Positions 18,526 through 26,384 of a stretch of 64,000 nucleotides of DNA are shown here, one piece after another (within the stretch, counting starts at the first letter, position 1; every line of letters starts with the position of its first letter). The notes beneath the pieces were generated by a model. The model did no database searches. It was not told the DNA's origin and worked only from the letters and a program-made list of their open reading frames with translations. The DNA comes from Flavobacteriales bacterium (lineage in GTDB: Bacteria; Bacteroidota; Bacteroidia; Flavobacteriales_F; PHOS-HE28). The translations under genes were made by a program, and so were the position numbers. Where the stretch lies: NCBI GenBank assembly GCA_016704485.1, contig JADJAA010000001.1:744001-808000 (forward strand), given 5' to 3'.

Positions 18526-19968
18526 ATGGAACAACTCTTGAATTTGATCAATGGCGAATTGCGCCCAGCACTGGGTGGTACGACCATAGATGTTTACGCA
18601 CCCGCGACCGGTAGAGTGATCGCGCAAGCTCCAGATAGTGACGAGCGCGATGTGCAAGCGGCCGTTGATGCTGCTACGAAAGCTTTTCCGGTTTGGAACG
18701 GAATGGGGGTCGAAGGTCGATCGAATGCATTGTTGCGTCTTGCGGATGCGATCGAGCAGGATATGGATGGGTTCGTTGCGGATGAATCGCGTGACAATGG
18801 TAAACCCCTATCATTGGCACGTCGTGTTGATATACCAAGAGCCGTGGCCAACTTACGATTCTTTGCAACGGCCGTGCTGCACTTCAACAGTGAAGCACAC
18901 ATGATGGATGCTATCGCTGTGAACTATACCGATCGCCAACCGATCGGCGTGGTGGGCTGTATAAGTCCATGGAACTTGCCGCTATACTTGTTCACATGGA
19001 AGATCGCACCGGCGTTGGCAGCTGGCAATTGTGTGGTAGCGAAACCTTCTGAAATTACACCCATCACCGCGTACCGCATGAGCAAGTTGTGCAAAGCGGC
19101 CGGTATTCCTGATGGCGTGCTGAACATCGTTCATGGTATTGGACCAAAGGTTGGCGCCGCTATTACTGCGCACCCAGCCATTACGGCCATCTCCTTTACA
19201 GGTGGAACAAGAACGGGTGCTGAGATCGCACGTGTAGCTGCTCCGATGTTCAAGAAGCTAAGCTTGGAGCTTGGTGGGAAGAACGCTGTATTGATCTTCA
19301 ATGATTGCGACTTCGAGGAGATGATGAAGACCACTGTGCGCAGTAGTTTCACCAATCAAGGACAGATCTGCTTATGCGGCTCGCGGATCCTGGTGCAACG
19401 GGGGATCTATGACCGCTTCCGTGACGAATTCGTGAAGCGTGTAACCGCATTGAAGGTCGGTGATCCTGCCGATGCGAAAAGCGACCTCGGCGCTGTGGTA
19501 TCGCAACCGCACATGGAGAAGGTGCTGGAACATATCCGCATTGCGAAAGAAGAAGGAGGCACGATCCTGTGTGGCGGTGAACGCATTGTACTGGAAGGCG
19601 AACTGAAGAATGGTTGGTACATCGCACCTACTGTCATTGAAGGGCTTGGGCCTCAATGCCGAACCAATCAAGAAGAGATCTTTGGTCCGGTAGTGACCAT
19701 TCAACCGTTCGATTCTGATGCGGACGCAGTTGCCATGGCGAACAGCACGCCATACGGTCTTGCCAGTGTTGTGTGGACCCAGGATGTGAAACGAAGTCAC
19801 CGCGTTGCGCGGAACATCAACGCCGGGATCGTGTGGGTGAATTGTTGGATGATCCGTGATCTGCGCACCCCGTTCGGCGGTACCAAGCAAAGTGGCGTGG
19901 GGCGCGAGGGCGGTGTGGATGCGCTGCGCTTCTTTACCGAAGCGAAGAACGTCTGCATCCGACTATGA
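18526..19968 (+). CDS. nbaE: Aldehyde dehydrogenase, probable 2-aminomuconate-semialdehyde dehydrogenase
   Basis: This 480-residue NAD(P)-dependent ALDH has the catalytic residues Asn150 (SPWNLP), Glu248 (LELGGKN) and Cys282 (QICLCGSR), and the NAD-binding FTGGTRTG at 224-231. The GQICLC motif and overall pattern fit the hydroxymuconic/aminomuconic semialdehyde dehydrogenase group (ALDH8-like). Given ACMSD and the dioxygenase 7 kb away, oxidation of 2-aminomuconate 6-semialdehyde to 2-aminomuconate is the likely reaction. Sequence alone does not exclude 2-hydroxymuconic semialdehyde or betaine aldehyde as substrates. A small convergent ORF starts three bases beyond its stop. Confidence 0.8.
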   Translation: MEQLLNLINGELRPALGGTTIDVYAPATGRVIAQAPDSDERDVQAAVDAATKAFPVWNGMGVEGRSNALLRLADAIEQDMDGFVADESRDNGKPLSLARRVDIPRAVANLRFFATAVLHFNSEAHMMDAIAVNYTDRQPIGVVGCISPWNLPLYLFTWKIAPALAAGNCVVAKPSEITPITAYRMSKLCKAAGIPDGVLNIVHGIGPKVGAAITAHPAITAISFTGGTRTGAEIARVAAPMFKKLSLELGGKNAVLIFNDCDFEEMMKTTVRSSFTNQGQICLCGSRILVQRGIYDRFRDEFVKRVTALKVGDPADAKSDLGAVVSQPHMEKVLEHIRIAKEEGGTILCGGERIVLEGELKNGWYIAPTVIEGLGPQCRTNQEEIFGPVVTIQPFDSDADAVAMANSTPYGLASVVWTQDVKRSHRVARNINAGIVWVNCWMIRDLRTPFGGTKQSGVGREGGVDALRFFTEAKNVCIRL

Positions 19969-19970
19969 GA

Positions 19971-20105
19971 TCAGGCGTGTTCTACTCGTGTTGGTCGCTG
20001 ACGATGTGCTTTCATGCCATTGGTAAAGAACCATCCGAAACGCGCGGAGAACCAGCGATCGAATCGGCCGAAGACACTGGTCACTATATGAAGAAGGGTG
20101 AACAT
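19971..20105 (-). CDS. Possible 44-residue small protein
   Basis: A short ATG-initiated frame encodes a hydrophobic N-terminus (MFTLLHIVTSVFG) followed by an aromatic and basic stretch (RFDRWFSARFGWFFTNG) and a basic tail. The composition is that of a small membrane-associated protein rather than random translation. It fits exactly between the ALDH stop codon and the SiaB-like gene. I recognise no family. The call rests on composition and placement. Confidence 0.4.
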   Translation of the reverse strand: MFTLLHIVTSVFGRFDRWFSARFGWFFTNGMKAHRQRPTRVEHA

Positions 20106-20204
20106 GGTTTAGCAGGTTTGTATACCTTATAACCCCGTCTTCCTACCGATCAGTATGTGGAACCCGGATCACTGGGTAACTTATCTTGAATTGCTATCCG
20201 GCCA

Positions 20205-21269
20205 TTAAACAATGACCTCCACTACAACGAACTCCGAATCGCCATTCGGTATCCGGCGTAATTGCATGGGTGCCACCTTACGGCGAGCCAGATCCAATAG
20301 AACCACGGATCGGGTCTCCCCATCCTGTTGTTGACCCGGAACAGCTGTATCATAACGTTCTTGGAGCTGAGCCTCGTTCAATCCGTTCAACATATCTATG
20401 GTGCTCTCCAATTCAATTGCGTCCGCGGGATCCATATCGATACCGAACACAACGGAGTGTCCCCGGTCAGAGCGACCGATCAAGAACAGAGACCCCGCAT
20501 CCTTCTTCCCTACTGCGCTCATTAGCTCAGTCGCACTCAAATAGCATTTCGTCCACGTAATGGGCCGCTGAGCGCCCTCATCCAGATCCTTTGAGATCAT
20601 CTCAACGACCGTGCGACGCAGTTCTTCGGTACAGCGCCCTTTACAAAGCAATAGGATATCCTCTGCCACAACAAATTCATGGAGTTCATCGATATCGCCA
20701 TCCGAAAATCGCGGAAGATCATCGTTACCGATGAACACACGCATTGCAAAGCGCTGATGATCCGCTCCCACGTTCACCATTTGGTGCACGAGATCATGGC
20801 CAGATCTCCTTGCCATTTCGATCAGCCCAAGTCCTGCACCACCTCTCTTGGAACTGCTATCATTCTGCAAGCCATTGAGGAACATCCGTTTCAGTTGCTC
20901 AGGGTCCAGTTGATTCACATTCTCCAGTAACTTGCTCAACGGGCCAGCCTCGTGATCGGGAACCGCATTCACTGCCACCACTTCGAACGACAGGTCCTGC
21001 TGGCGTATCAGGAACATGCTTCGACCAGCATTCCTATCCAGTTCCTCTGAAAGCCGTGTGCGATGCCGAATGATGTTCTGATAGGACTCCACCATCAGGA
21101 ATCCCACTTTATTCCGTAACGCACGGTCGCCTTTCGCTTGGTTCACGAACTGCTCACCCATGGAGATCAGCTGGGCAGTGTGCTCATCATGAAAACTTCC
21201 GCTATACAAGAACACGGATGTTCCGCTAAAAAGAGCTTTATGCACACTATGCAGCGAGGAGAGCTCCAT
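20205..21269 (-). CDS. SiaB-family kinase-like protein with a second, degenerate SiaB domain
   Basis: Residues 15-180 match the SiaB family of GHKL-type serine kinases (DUF6272). KVGFLMVESYQNIIRH at 54-69 carries the N-box Glu61 and Asn65, and KRGGAGLGLIEMARRSG at 141-157 is the ATP-lid glycine box. Residues 203-354 look like a second copy. EDILLLCKG, AGSLFLIGR, a STIDMLNGLNEAQL helix and SVVLLDLARRK align in order with SVFLYSG, GRSMFLIRQ, KLLENVNQLDPEQL and GLGLIEMARR. The second copy has lost the N-box and glycine box, so it is probably non-catalytic. In Pseudomonas SiaB phosphorylates SiaC to control the diguanylate cyclase SiaD; no SiaC or SiaD is in the window. It is divergent from the HD-PPK1 gene across 88 bases. 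Confidence 0.75.
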   Translation of the reverse strand: MELSSLHSVHKALFSGTSVFLYSGSFHDEHTAQLISMGEQFVNQAKGDRALRNKVGFLMVESYQNIIRHRTRLSEELDRNAGRSMFLIRQQDLSFEVVAVNAVPDHEAGPLSKLLENVNQLDPEQLKRMFLNGLQNDSSSKRGGAGLGLIEMARRSGHDLVHQMVNVGADHQRFAMRVFIGNDDLPRFSDGDIDELHEFVVAEDILLLCKGRCTEELRRTVVEMISKDLDEGAQRPITWTKCYLSATELMSAVGKKDAGSLFLIGRSDRGHSVVFGIDMDPADAIELESTIDMLNGLNEAQLQERYDTAVPGQQQDGETRSVVLLDLARRKVAPMQLRRIPNGDSEFVVVEVIV

Positions 21270-21357
21270 TGAACTTATGGCATCAAATATAGATGGCTGG
21301 GAGCACCTTTCGAAAGGTGATCATTGATCTTGGACAACCCTATCTTCGCGCAATTAC
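21270..21357. promoter_or_regulatory. Divergent promoter region between the SiaB-like and HD-PPK1 genes
   Basis: This 88-base gap has a perfect -7 consensus TATATTTG on the minus strand at 21284-21291, 15 bases from the SiaB-like ATG. A near match TATCTTCG lies on the plus strand at 21341-21348, nine bases from the ppk1 ATG. The two boxes point outward, so both genes could be fired from this small region and share control. Confidence 0.45.
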
Positions 21358-24030
21358 ATGATCAACGAGGCAACTCTCCGATCCGTGCATGCCTATGTGA
21401 GGCGTTGGTTCACACGGAACATGCCGGAACATATGGTCTTTCACGATCTTGAGCATACGCTATCGGTGGCGCGTGCTGCAATTGGGATCGGCGTTGGGAT
21501 GCGCTTGACCACGGAGGAACTGGCGGAATTGGAATGTGCCGCACTGTTCCATGATACGGGCTATGCTTGGGCCTATGAAGGGCACGAAGAGCACAGCGCC
21601 GATCTGGCCGAACTGTTCCTCACTAAGAAAGCGGTAGACAAACGGACCATAGCGAAGATCCGTTCGTTGATCATGGCCACGAAGTACACCGCCACACCCC
21701 GCACCGTTCCGCAAAAAGTGATGCGCGATGCCGATTCAGCCAAAGCAGGCCAGATCGATTTCGCTGAAAAGAGCGAACAACTGCGCATGGAACTGGAGGT
21801 GATCCGAAAGAATAAGCTAACACCGGCGGCCTGGATCAAAGAGAACCTGAACTACTTGGAAGCCCATCGCTTCCTTACCCCATTCGCGAAGGAGCGTTAC
21901 GGTGAACAAAAGCGGCTCAATCTCGAAGTGCTGCGTGCCGAAAGCCGAAAACCTGCCAAGAGCAGGAAACCAACGGAGGTGGTGAACGAAAAATACTTCG
22001 ATCGCGACCTGAGCTGGCTCTCATTCAACGACCGTGTACTGCAAGAAGCGAAGGACCCGAACACACCGCTTTTGGAACGGATCAATTTCCTGGCCATCTA
22101 CTCCAATAACCTGGACGAATTCTATAGCGTGCGCGTTGCTGGGCTTAGAAGCCTGCTCAAATTAAAGAAGACGGATCGGAAAGTATGGGAAGTGCCGCCG
22201 GATGATCTGGTGGAGCGGTTGAACCAAAAAGCGATACTGCAACAACGTGAGTTCGGTGCGTTGTACAGGGAAACCCTCTTACCCGCGTTGGCCAAGAACG
22301 GCATACGCATTCTGAACGAGAAGGAGATCTCAACCAAGCAACGGAAAAAAGTGCTTGCGGTATTCAACAAGGACATCGCCCCATTGCTCCAGACCGCAGC
22401 GGTACGGGAAGGGAATGAACCCTTCATCGAGGACCGCAAGCTTTATTTCGCATGCCGTTTGCTCAAAAAAGGGAAACAGAATGAACGGCTCGTGCTGCTT
22501 AACATTCCAAGCGACCGTATGGACCGGTTCGTTCGGTTACCATCAAACGGAAAACGGACGGACCTTTTGTTCTTGGATGATGCCGTGCGGATCGGTATGT
22601 CTTCATTGTTCAAGGAACATAAAGTTCTTGGAGCATATGCCATTAAACTCTCACGTGATGCTGAACTCTATCTGGACGAGGAGTTCGATGGCAATGTGAA
22701 GGACAAGGTGCGCAAAAGCCTACGTAAACGAACCACGGGGGTGCCTGCGCGTTTCCTTTATGACAGCTCCATACCAGCTACTACGCTGAGCATGCTGCGC
22801 TCATTACTTGGACTTGGCAAACAGGACCTTGTGCCTGGTGGGCGTTATCACAACTTCAGCGACCTGATGAACTTGCCCGTTAAAGGGCATGGTAAACTTC
22901 GCAATGTGCCTTGGCCGCCTATGATGCACCCGGCCATATTGTCCTCACGCAGCACATTCCTTGCCATAGCAAAGCAGGATCTACTGTGGCATTACCCGTA
23001 TCACGATCTCGGTATGCTGGTTCACTGGATCCAAAAGGCCGCCGCTGATCCAGCAGTTAAACACATCGCGATAACACTGTACCGCGTGGCAAAGGAATCG
23101 GTGATCTGCGCAGCTTTGATCGATGCGTTGCACAACGGAAAGAAGGTGACCGCATTCGTTGAGGTACAAGCGCGGTTCGATGAAAAGGCCAACCTCTACT
23201 GGGGTGAAGCGTTGGAAAATGCCGGGGCGTGTGTGATGTACAGTTACGAGAATGTTAAGGTGCATTGCAAGCTCTTGCTGATCGAACGGACAGAGAACAA
23301 GCATCGCAGGCGCTATGCATACTTGAGCACGGGTAATTTCAATGAACGCACATCCAAGATCTATGCGGATAGTGCCCTGCTTACAGCCAAACCGGCCTTG
23401 ACCGAGGAAGTAGCGCAGGTGTTCCGCCACTTGGAAGATCGCAGCTATAGCCCACAATTGAAACATTTATTGCTTGCCCCGTATGCTCTCCGCAGTAAAA
23501 TGGAAGCGTTGATCGACAAAGAGATCGAGCTTGCACAACATGGCAAATACGCAGAGATCATGCTCAAGCTCAATAGCTTGGAAGACCATGCACTGATCCG
23601 CAAACTATACGATGCAAGCAATGCGGGCGTAAAGATCCGTCTGATCATACGCGGTATCTGCTGTCTGGTACCGGGTATCAAAGGGCTTAGCACGAACATT
23701 AAGGTCATCAGTATTGTGGACCGTTACCTGGAACATACACGGGTGTATGTATTCAACAACGATGGCAAGAAGTTGATCTACATGAGCAGCGCCGATTGGA
23801 TGGGCCGTAATCTGGATCGCCGGATCGAAGTGGCCTTCCCCATTCTTGACCCGGACCTGAAGAGGGAGATACTCGATCTCCTGAAGTTGCAATGGAATGA
23901 CCGGACCAAAGCGCGCCTGATCAATGCCAAACAGACCAACCCGTATGTTGGTTCAAGGTCCAAGAAGCATACGCAATGGGCCCAACTGGATACGTGGAAG
24001 TATTTGATGGCTGAACGGGAGCGTCAATAG
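21358..24030 (+). CDS. ppk1: Polyphosphate kinase 1 with fused N-terminal HD phosphohydrolase domain
   Basis: This 890-residue fusion has two parts. Residues 1-190 are an HD-superfamily domain: His33 (HDLEHT), His65-Asp66 (ALFHDTGY) and Asp124 (MRDADS) are the expected metal ligands. It resembles the HD domain found N-terminal to PycTM-type membrane effectors in Bacteroidota. A basic linker (195-208) leads to a complete PPK1 from YFDRDLSWLSFN at 213. The catalytic histidines are His636 (VKVHCKLLLIE) and His793 (YLEHTRVYVF). Their spacing of 157 equals that of E. coli PPK His435/His592. PPK1 reversibly makes polyphosphate from ATP, and the HD part could hydrolyse a phosphorylated nucleotide. 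It is divergent from a SiaB-like kinase. The single reading frame shows no sign of a missed stop. Confidence 0.92.
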   Translation: MINEATLRSVHAYVRRWFTRNMPEHMVFHDLEHTLSVARAAIGIGVGMRLTTEELAELECAALFHDTGYAWAYEGHEEHSADLAELFLTKKAVDKRTIAKIRSLIMATKYTATPRTVPQKVMRDADSAKAGQIDFAEKSEQLRMELEVIRKNKLTPAAWIKENLNYLEAHRFLTPFAKERYGEQKRLNLEVLRAESRKPAKSRKPTEVVNEKYFDRDLSWLSFNDRVLQEAKDPNTPLLERINFLAIYSNNLDEFYSVRVAGLRSLLKLKKTDRKVWEVPPDDLVERLNQKAILQQREFGALYRETLLPALAKNGIRILNEKEISTKQRKKVLAVFNKDIAPLLQTAAVREGNEPFIEDRKLYFACRLLKKGKQNERLVLLNIPSDRMDRFVRLPSNGKRTDLLFLDDAVRIGMSSLFKEHKVLGAYAIKLSRDAELYLDEEFDGNVKDKVRKSLRKRTTGVPARFLYDSSIPATTLSMLRSLLGLGKQDLVPGGRYHNFSDLMNLPVKGHGKLRNVPWPPMMHPAILSSRSTFLAIAKQDLLWHYPYHDLGMLVHWIQKAAADPAVKHIAITLYRVAKESVICAALIDALHNGKKVTAFVEVQARFDEKANLYWGEALENAGACVMYSYENVKVHCKLLLIERTENKHRRRYAYLSTGNFNERTSKIYADSALLTAKPALTEEVAQVFRHLEDRSYSPQLKHLLLAPYALRSKMEALIDKEIELAQHGKYAEIMLKLNSLEDHALIRKLYDASNAGVKIRLIIRGICCLVPGIKGLSTNIKVISIVDRYLEHTRVYVFNNDGKKLIYMSSADWMGRNLDRRIEVAFPILDPDLKREILDLLKLQWNDRTKARLINAKQTNPYVGSRSKKHTQWAQLDTWKYLMAERERQ

Positions 24031-24081
24031 CAAGACGCCTCGTTGTGCGTAACCCTTAAGACATGCAAAGCTGGATTTTAC

Positions 24082-24262
24082 GGCAGAAGAATACTGCCAT
24101 TGAAACAGCCCTGAAGGGGCGGAGTAATACGTGCCTATAAAGTTTGGTCAGGGGATATTATTCAGATTGCTATCTCGCCCATTCAGGGCTTAAAAACAAG
24201 GCCAATGCAAAGTCGATGGGCCAAGGCCCATCGCTATACTATTGCGCCCTGCCATACGGCAG
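24082..24262. repeat. Cluster of palindromes between ppk1 and tRNA-Ala
   Basis: Several inverted repeats lie close together: GGCAG/CTGCC at 24082-24098; a long-range pair AGCCCTGAAGGGGCG (24107-24121) and CGCCCATTCAGGGCT (24176-24190) with one mismatch; a near-perfect palindrome at 24214-24233 (GATGGGCC-AA-GGCCCATC); and CTGCC/GGCAG at 24249-24262. No coding sequence is apparent. This looks like REP- or MITE-like intergenic material. Confidence 0.55.
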
Positions 24263-24329
24263 GCTATGACGCACCAAAAACAGAACGTTAAATAAATAAC
24301 GTTGCGGAACGTGCCAAAAATGGGGGTAC

Positions 24330-24358
24330 AAAAAAGACGGCCGCACGGACCGTCTTTT
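24330..24358 (-). terminator. Rho-independent terminator of tRNA-Ala
   Basis: On the minus strand AAAAGACGG/CCGTCTTTT form a stem around a nine-base loop and run into a T tract. It begins three bases past the tRNA 3' end. Confidence 0.85.
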
Positions 24359-24436
<78 letters not shown>

Positions 24437-24465
24437 TATTTCAACCCATTTTGCTAATGGGATGG

Positions 24466-24473
24466 CAAATGTA
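24466..24473 (-). promoter_or_regulatory. Putative -7 box of tRNA-Ala (TACATTTG)
   Basis: TACATTTG on the minus strand fits the TAnnTTTG consensus and lies 31 bases upstream of the tRNA 5' end. A -33 TTG at standard spacing is not evident. Confidence 0.45.
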
Positions 24474-24505
24474 GACAAAACCCGATTTCATTCCACCTTT
24501 GCACG

Positions 24506-25390
24506 ATGTCCTTGTCCGAAGATCTTAAGCAAGACCTCATTCAGAATCTACGCGAACATATAAATGGTTCCGTGGTAATAACGGACTTCGCACCCTTGTC
24601 CGGCGGCAGCATCAATGACGCCTATGAAGTAAAGACCAGCGCTGGCAGCTTCTTCTTGAAGACCAATGCCGCGGATCGGCACCCCAGCATGTTTGCCGCA
24701 GAAGCGGATGGCCTGGAGCGGTTGAACGCTACAAAGTCTGTGCGCACTCCGATGGTTTTCGGTCATGGCGAAACGGATGATACCACATGGCTCTTGTTGG
24801 AATTTATTGGGGATGGTGAACGGACCCCTTCTTTCTGGCATCACTTCGGCAAAGGCCTTGCGCAATTGCACAGTAACTCGCATGCTCAGTTCGGACTGGA
24901 GCGCAACAACTACATCGGGTCGTTGGAGCAGATCAACACACAGGAAAAGGAATGGAGCACCTTCTTCATTCAACAGCGCTTGGAGCCGTTGGTGAAACTG
25001 GCACGCGACAAGAAACGCGTGGAAGCCGGAATGGCCTTCCGGTTCGAACGGCTCTATGGCAAACTGAATGATCTCTTTCCGAAAGAAGCCCCTGCGTTAT
25101 TGCATGGCGATCTCTGGCACGGAAACTTCATGTGTGATCCAGAAAGTAAACCCGTGCTCATAGATCCGGCGGTGTACTACGGGCATCGCGAAATGGACAT
25201 TGCGATGTTGCACTTGTTCGGCAGTGTGGATCCCGATCTTATTGAAGGCTACACTGCGGAAAAGCCCTTGGAGAAAGAGTGGGAAAAGCGCACGGAACTG
25301 TGCAACCTCTATCCCTTACTGGTCCACGTGAACCTGTTCGGTGGGCATTATGTACAGGAGGTGGAAAAGGCGCTAGGGCGTTGGGTTTGA
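24506..25390 (+). CDS. Fructosamine kinase family protein
   Basis: This 294-residue protein has the aminoglycoside-phosphotransferase-like fold. The glycine-rich region is LSGGSINDAYEV (31-42), the ATP Lys lies in SFFLKTNA, and the catalytic loop is LLHGDLWHGNF (Asp and Asn at about 205-211). A metal-binding LIDPAVYYGHREMD segment follows. LHGDLWHGN and IDPAVYYG are hallmarks of the fructosamine-3-kinase/ketosamine-3-kinase family, which phosphorylates glycated amines so that they fall apart. The length is normal. ACCTTTG lies just upstream of the ATG and may be its -7 element. The substrate in bacteria is not settled. Confidence 0.88.
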   Translation: MSLSEDLKQDLIQNLREHINGSVVITDFAPLSGGSINDAYEVKTSAGSFFLKTNAADRHPSMFAAEADGLERLNATKSVRTPMVFGHGETDDTTWLLLEFIGDGERTPSFWHHFGKGLAQLHSNSHAQFGLERNNYIGSLEQINTQEKEWSTFFIQQRLEPLVKLARDKKRVEAGMAFRFERLYGKLNDLFPKEAPALLHGDLWHGNFMCDPESKPVLIDPAVYYGHREMDIAMLHLFGSVDPDLIEGYTAEKPLEKEWEKRTELCNLYPLLVHVNLFGGHYVQEVEKALGRWV

Positions 25391-25440
25391 ACGTGGTCTG
25401 CAGCCCTTGGCCGTCGCTCGCTTGACCATTGCTAACGTAC

Positions 25441-26316
25441 TCACTTGCACCCTTTCTTGAAGGTCTCCCAATCCAACTCCACACCGTTCGGATACTTCTT
25501 TTCCAGCTTGCTCTTGATGGTGGACTCGACCTCTGAAAATGGAACACCGTAGACCCGTTCAAGGCTTGTAAAGCCTTCTCGCCACAGCGTTGCCATTTTC
25601 TCAACGCCACCTAGTTCCAACAAATGCTCAACGATATGCGCCGCTTGATGGTACGCGACCATTTCATCGTTCTTGTAGAATTGGCTCACCAAGGAGTCCA
25701 TAGGTACAAGCATGTCGGCCCCCATTAAATACCGGTAGACCTTATCCACCGATTCGCCATTGCAGTTGTTTGCGGCATACGTTGCCAATCCTTCGTTCAA
25801 CCAAAGGTTATTCTCCGGTGGGAAACCCCACTCCTCCATGGCGATCATGTGCATGGTCTCATGCACGATGGGAGCCGGAATTATATTCTCCTTTTCAATT
25901 GTTTCTGGATCATTGGTTGCGACAAAGGCTACTTCCTTGTTCCAATGATCCGCATGACCGGAGACACCGATGTTGATGTCTTCCTTCATCGCCGCTTTCG
26001 ATGGATAGAACTTGATCTTGTACGGCGCTTTGAATTCATCCAACCCGAGCAGTTGCTTGTTGCGCTCGATCGCGTTCATGCATGCATCCACAAGCGAGTC
26101 GCGATGATCATAAGCATAGCCCGGCATGGGAAACACGAACTCAATACTGTCCATGCGCTTGGTCGCGAACCGTTGGAGCTCCCAACCTCCATCAACTTCT
26201 TGATCGTTGACTGTTTCGCGGACATCAGCAGTGCAGCTGATCAACACTAGAACAGATGCAAAATACATGGCTATTCGTGGGAGTAGCATCATACAGGTTT
26301 CAGCAATGGAAGACAT
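25441..26316 (-). CDS. Gluzincin-type metallopeptidase lipoprotein
   Basis: This 291-residue protein has a lipoprotein signal ending LVLISC, with the Cys at residue 28. The zinc motif is IVHETMHMIAMEEWG (HExxH), followed by WLNEGLATYAANN, in which Glu of NEG is the third ligand, as in gluzincins (peptidase MA clan). The remaining sequence is helical. The domain could trim peptides in the periplasm or at the outer membrane. No exact family is recognised. It is convergent with the fructosamine kinase gene and lies downstream of the JmjC-like gene on the same strand. Confidence 0.7.
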   Translation of the reverse strand: MSSIAETCMMLLPRIAMYFASVLVLISCTADVRETVNDQEVDGGWELQRFATKRMDSIEFVFPMPGYAYDHRDSLVDACMNAIERNKQLLGLDEFKAPYKIKFYPSKAAMKEDINIGVSGHADHWNKEVAFVATNDPETIEKENIIPAPIVHETMHMIAMEEWGFPPENNLWLNEGLATYAANNCNGESVDKVYRYLMGADMLVPMDSLVSQFYKNDEMVAYHQAAHIVEHLLELGGVEKMATLWREGFTSLERVYGVPFSEVESTIKSKLEKKYPNGVELDWETFKKGCK

Positions 26317-26384
26317 GCTTCATCAGCATATCATCCAAGATCGCACTCACAATATATGGAGGATGAACGCTGCCCTTCAGAACC

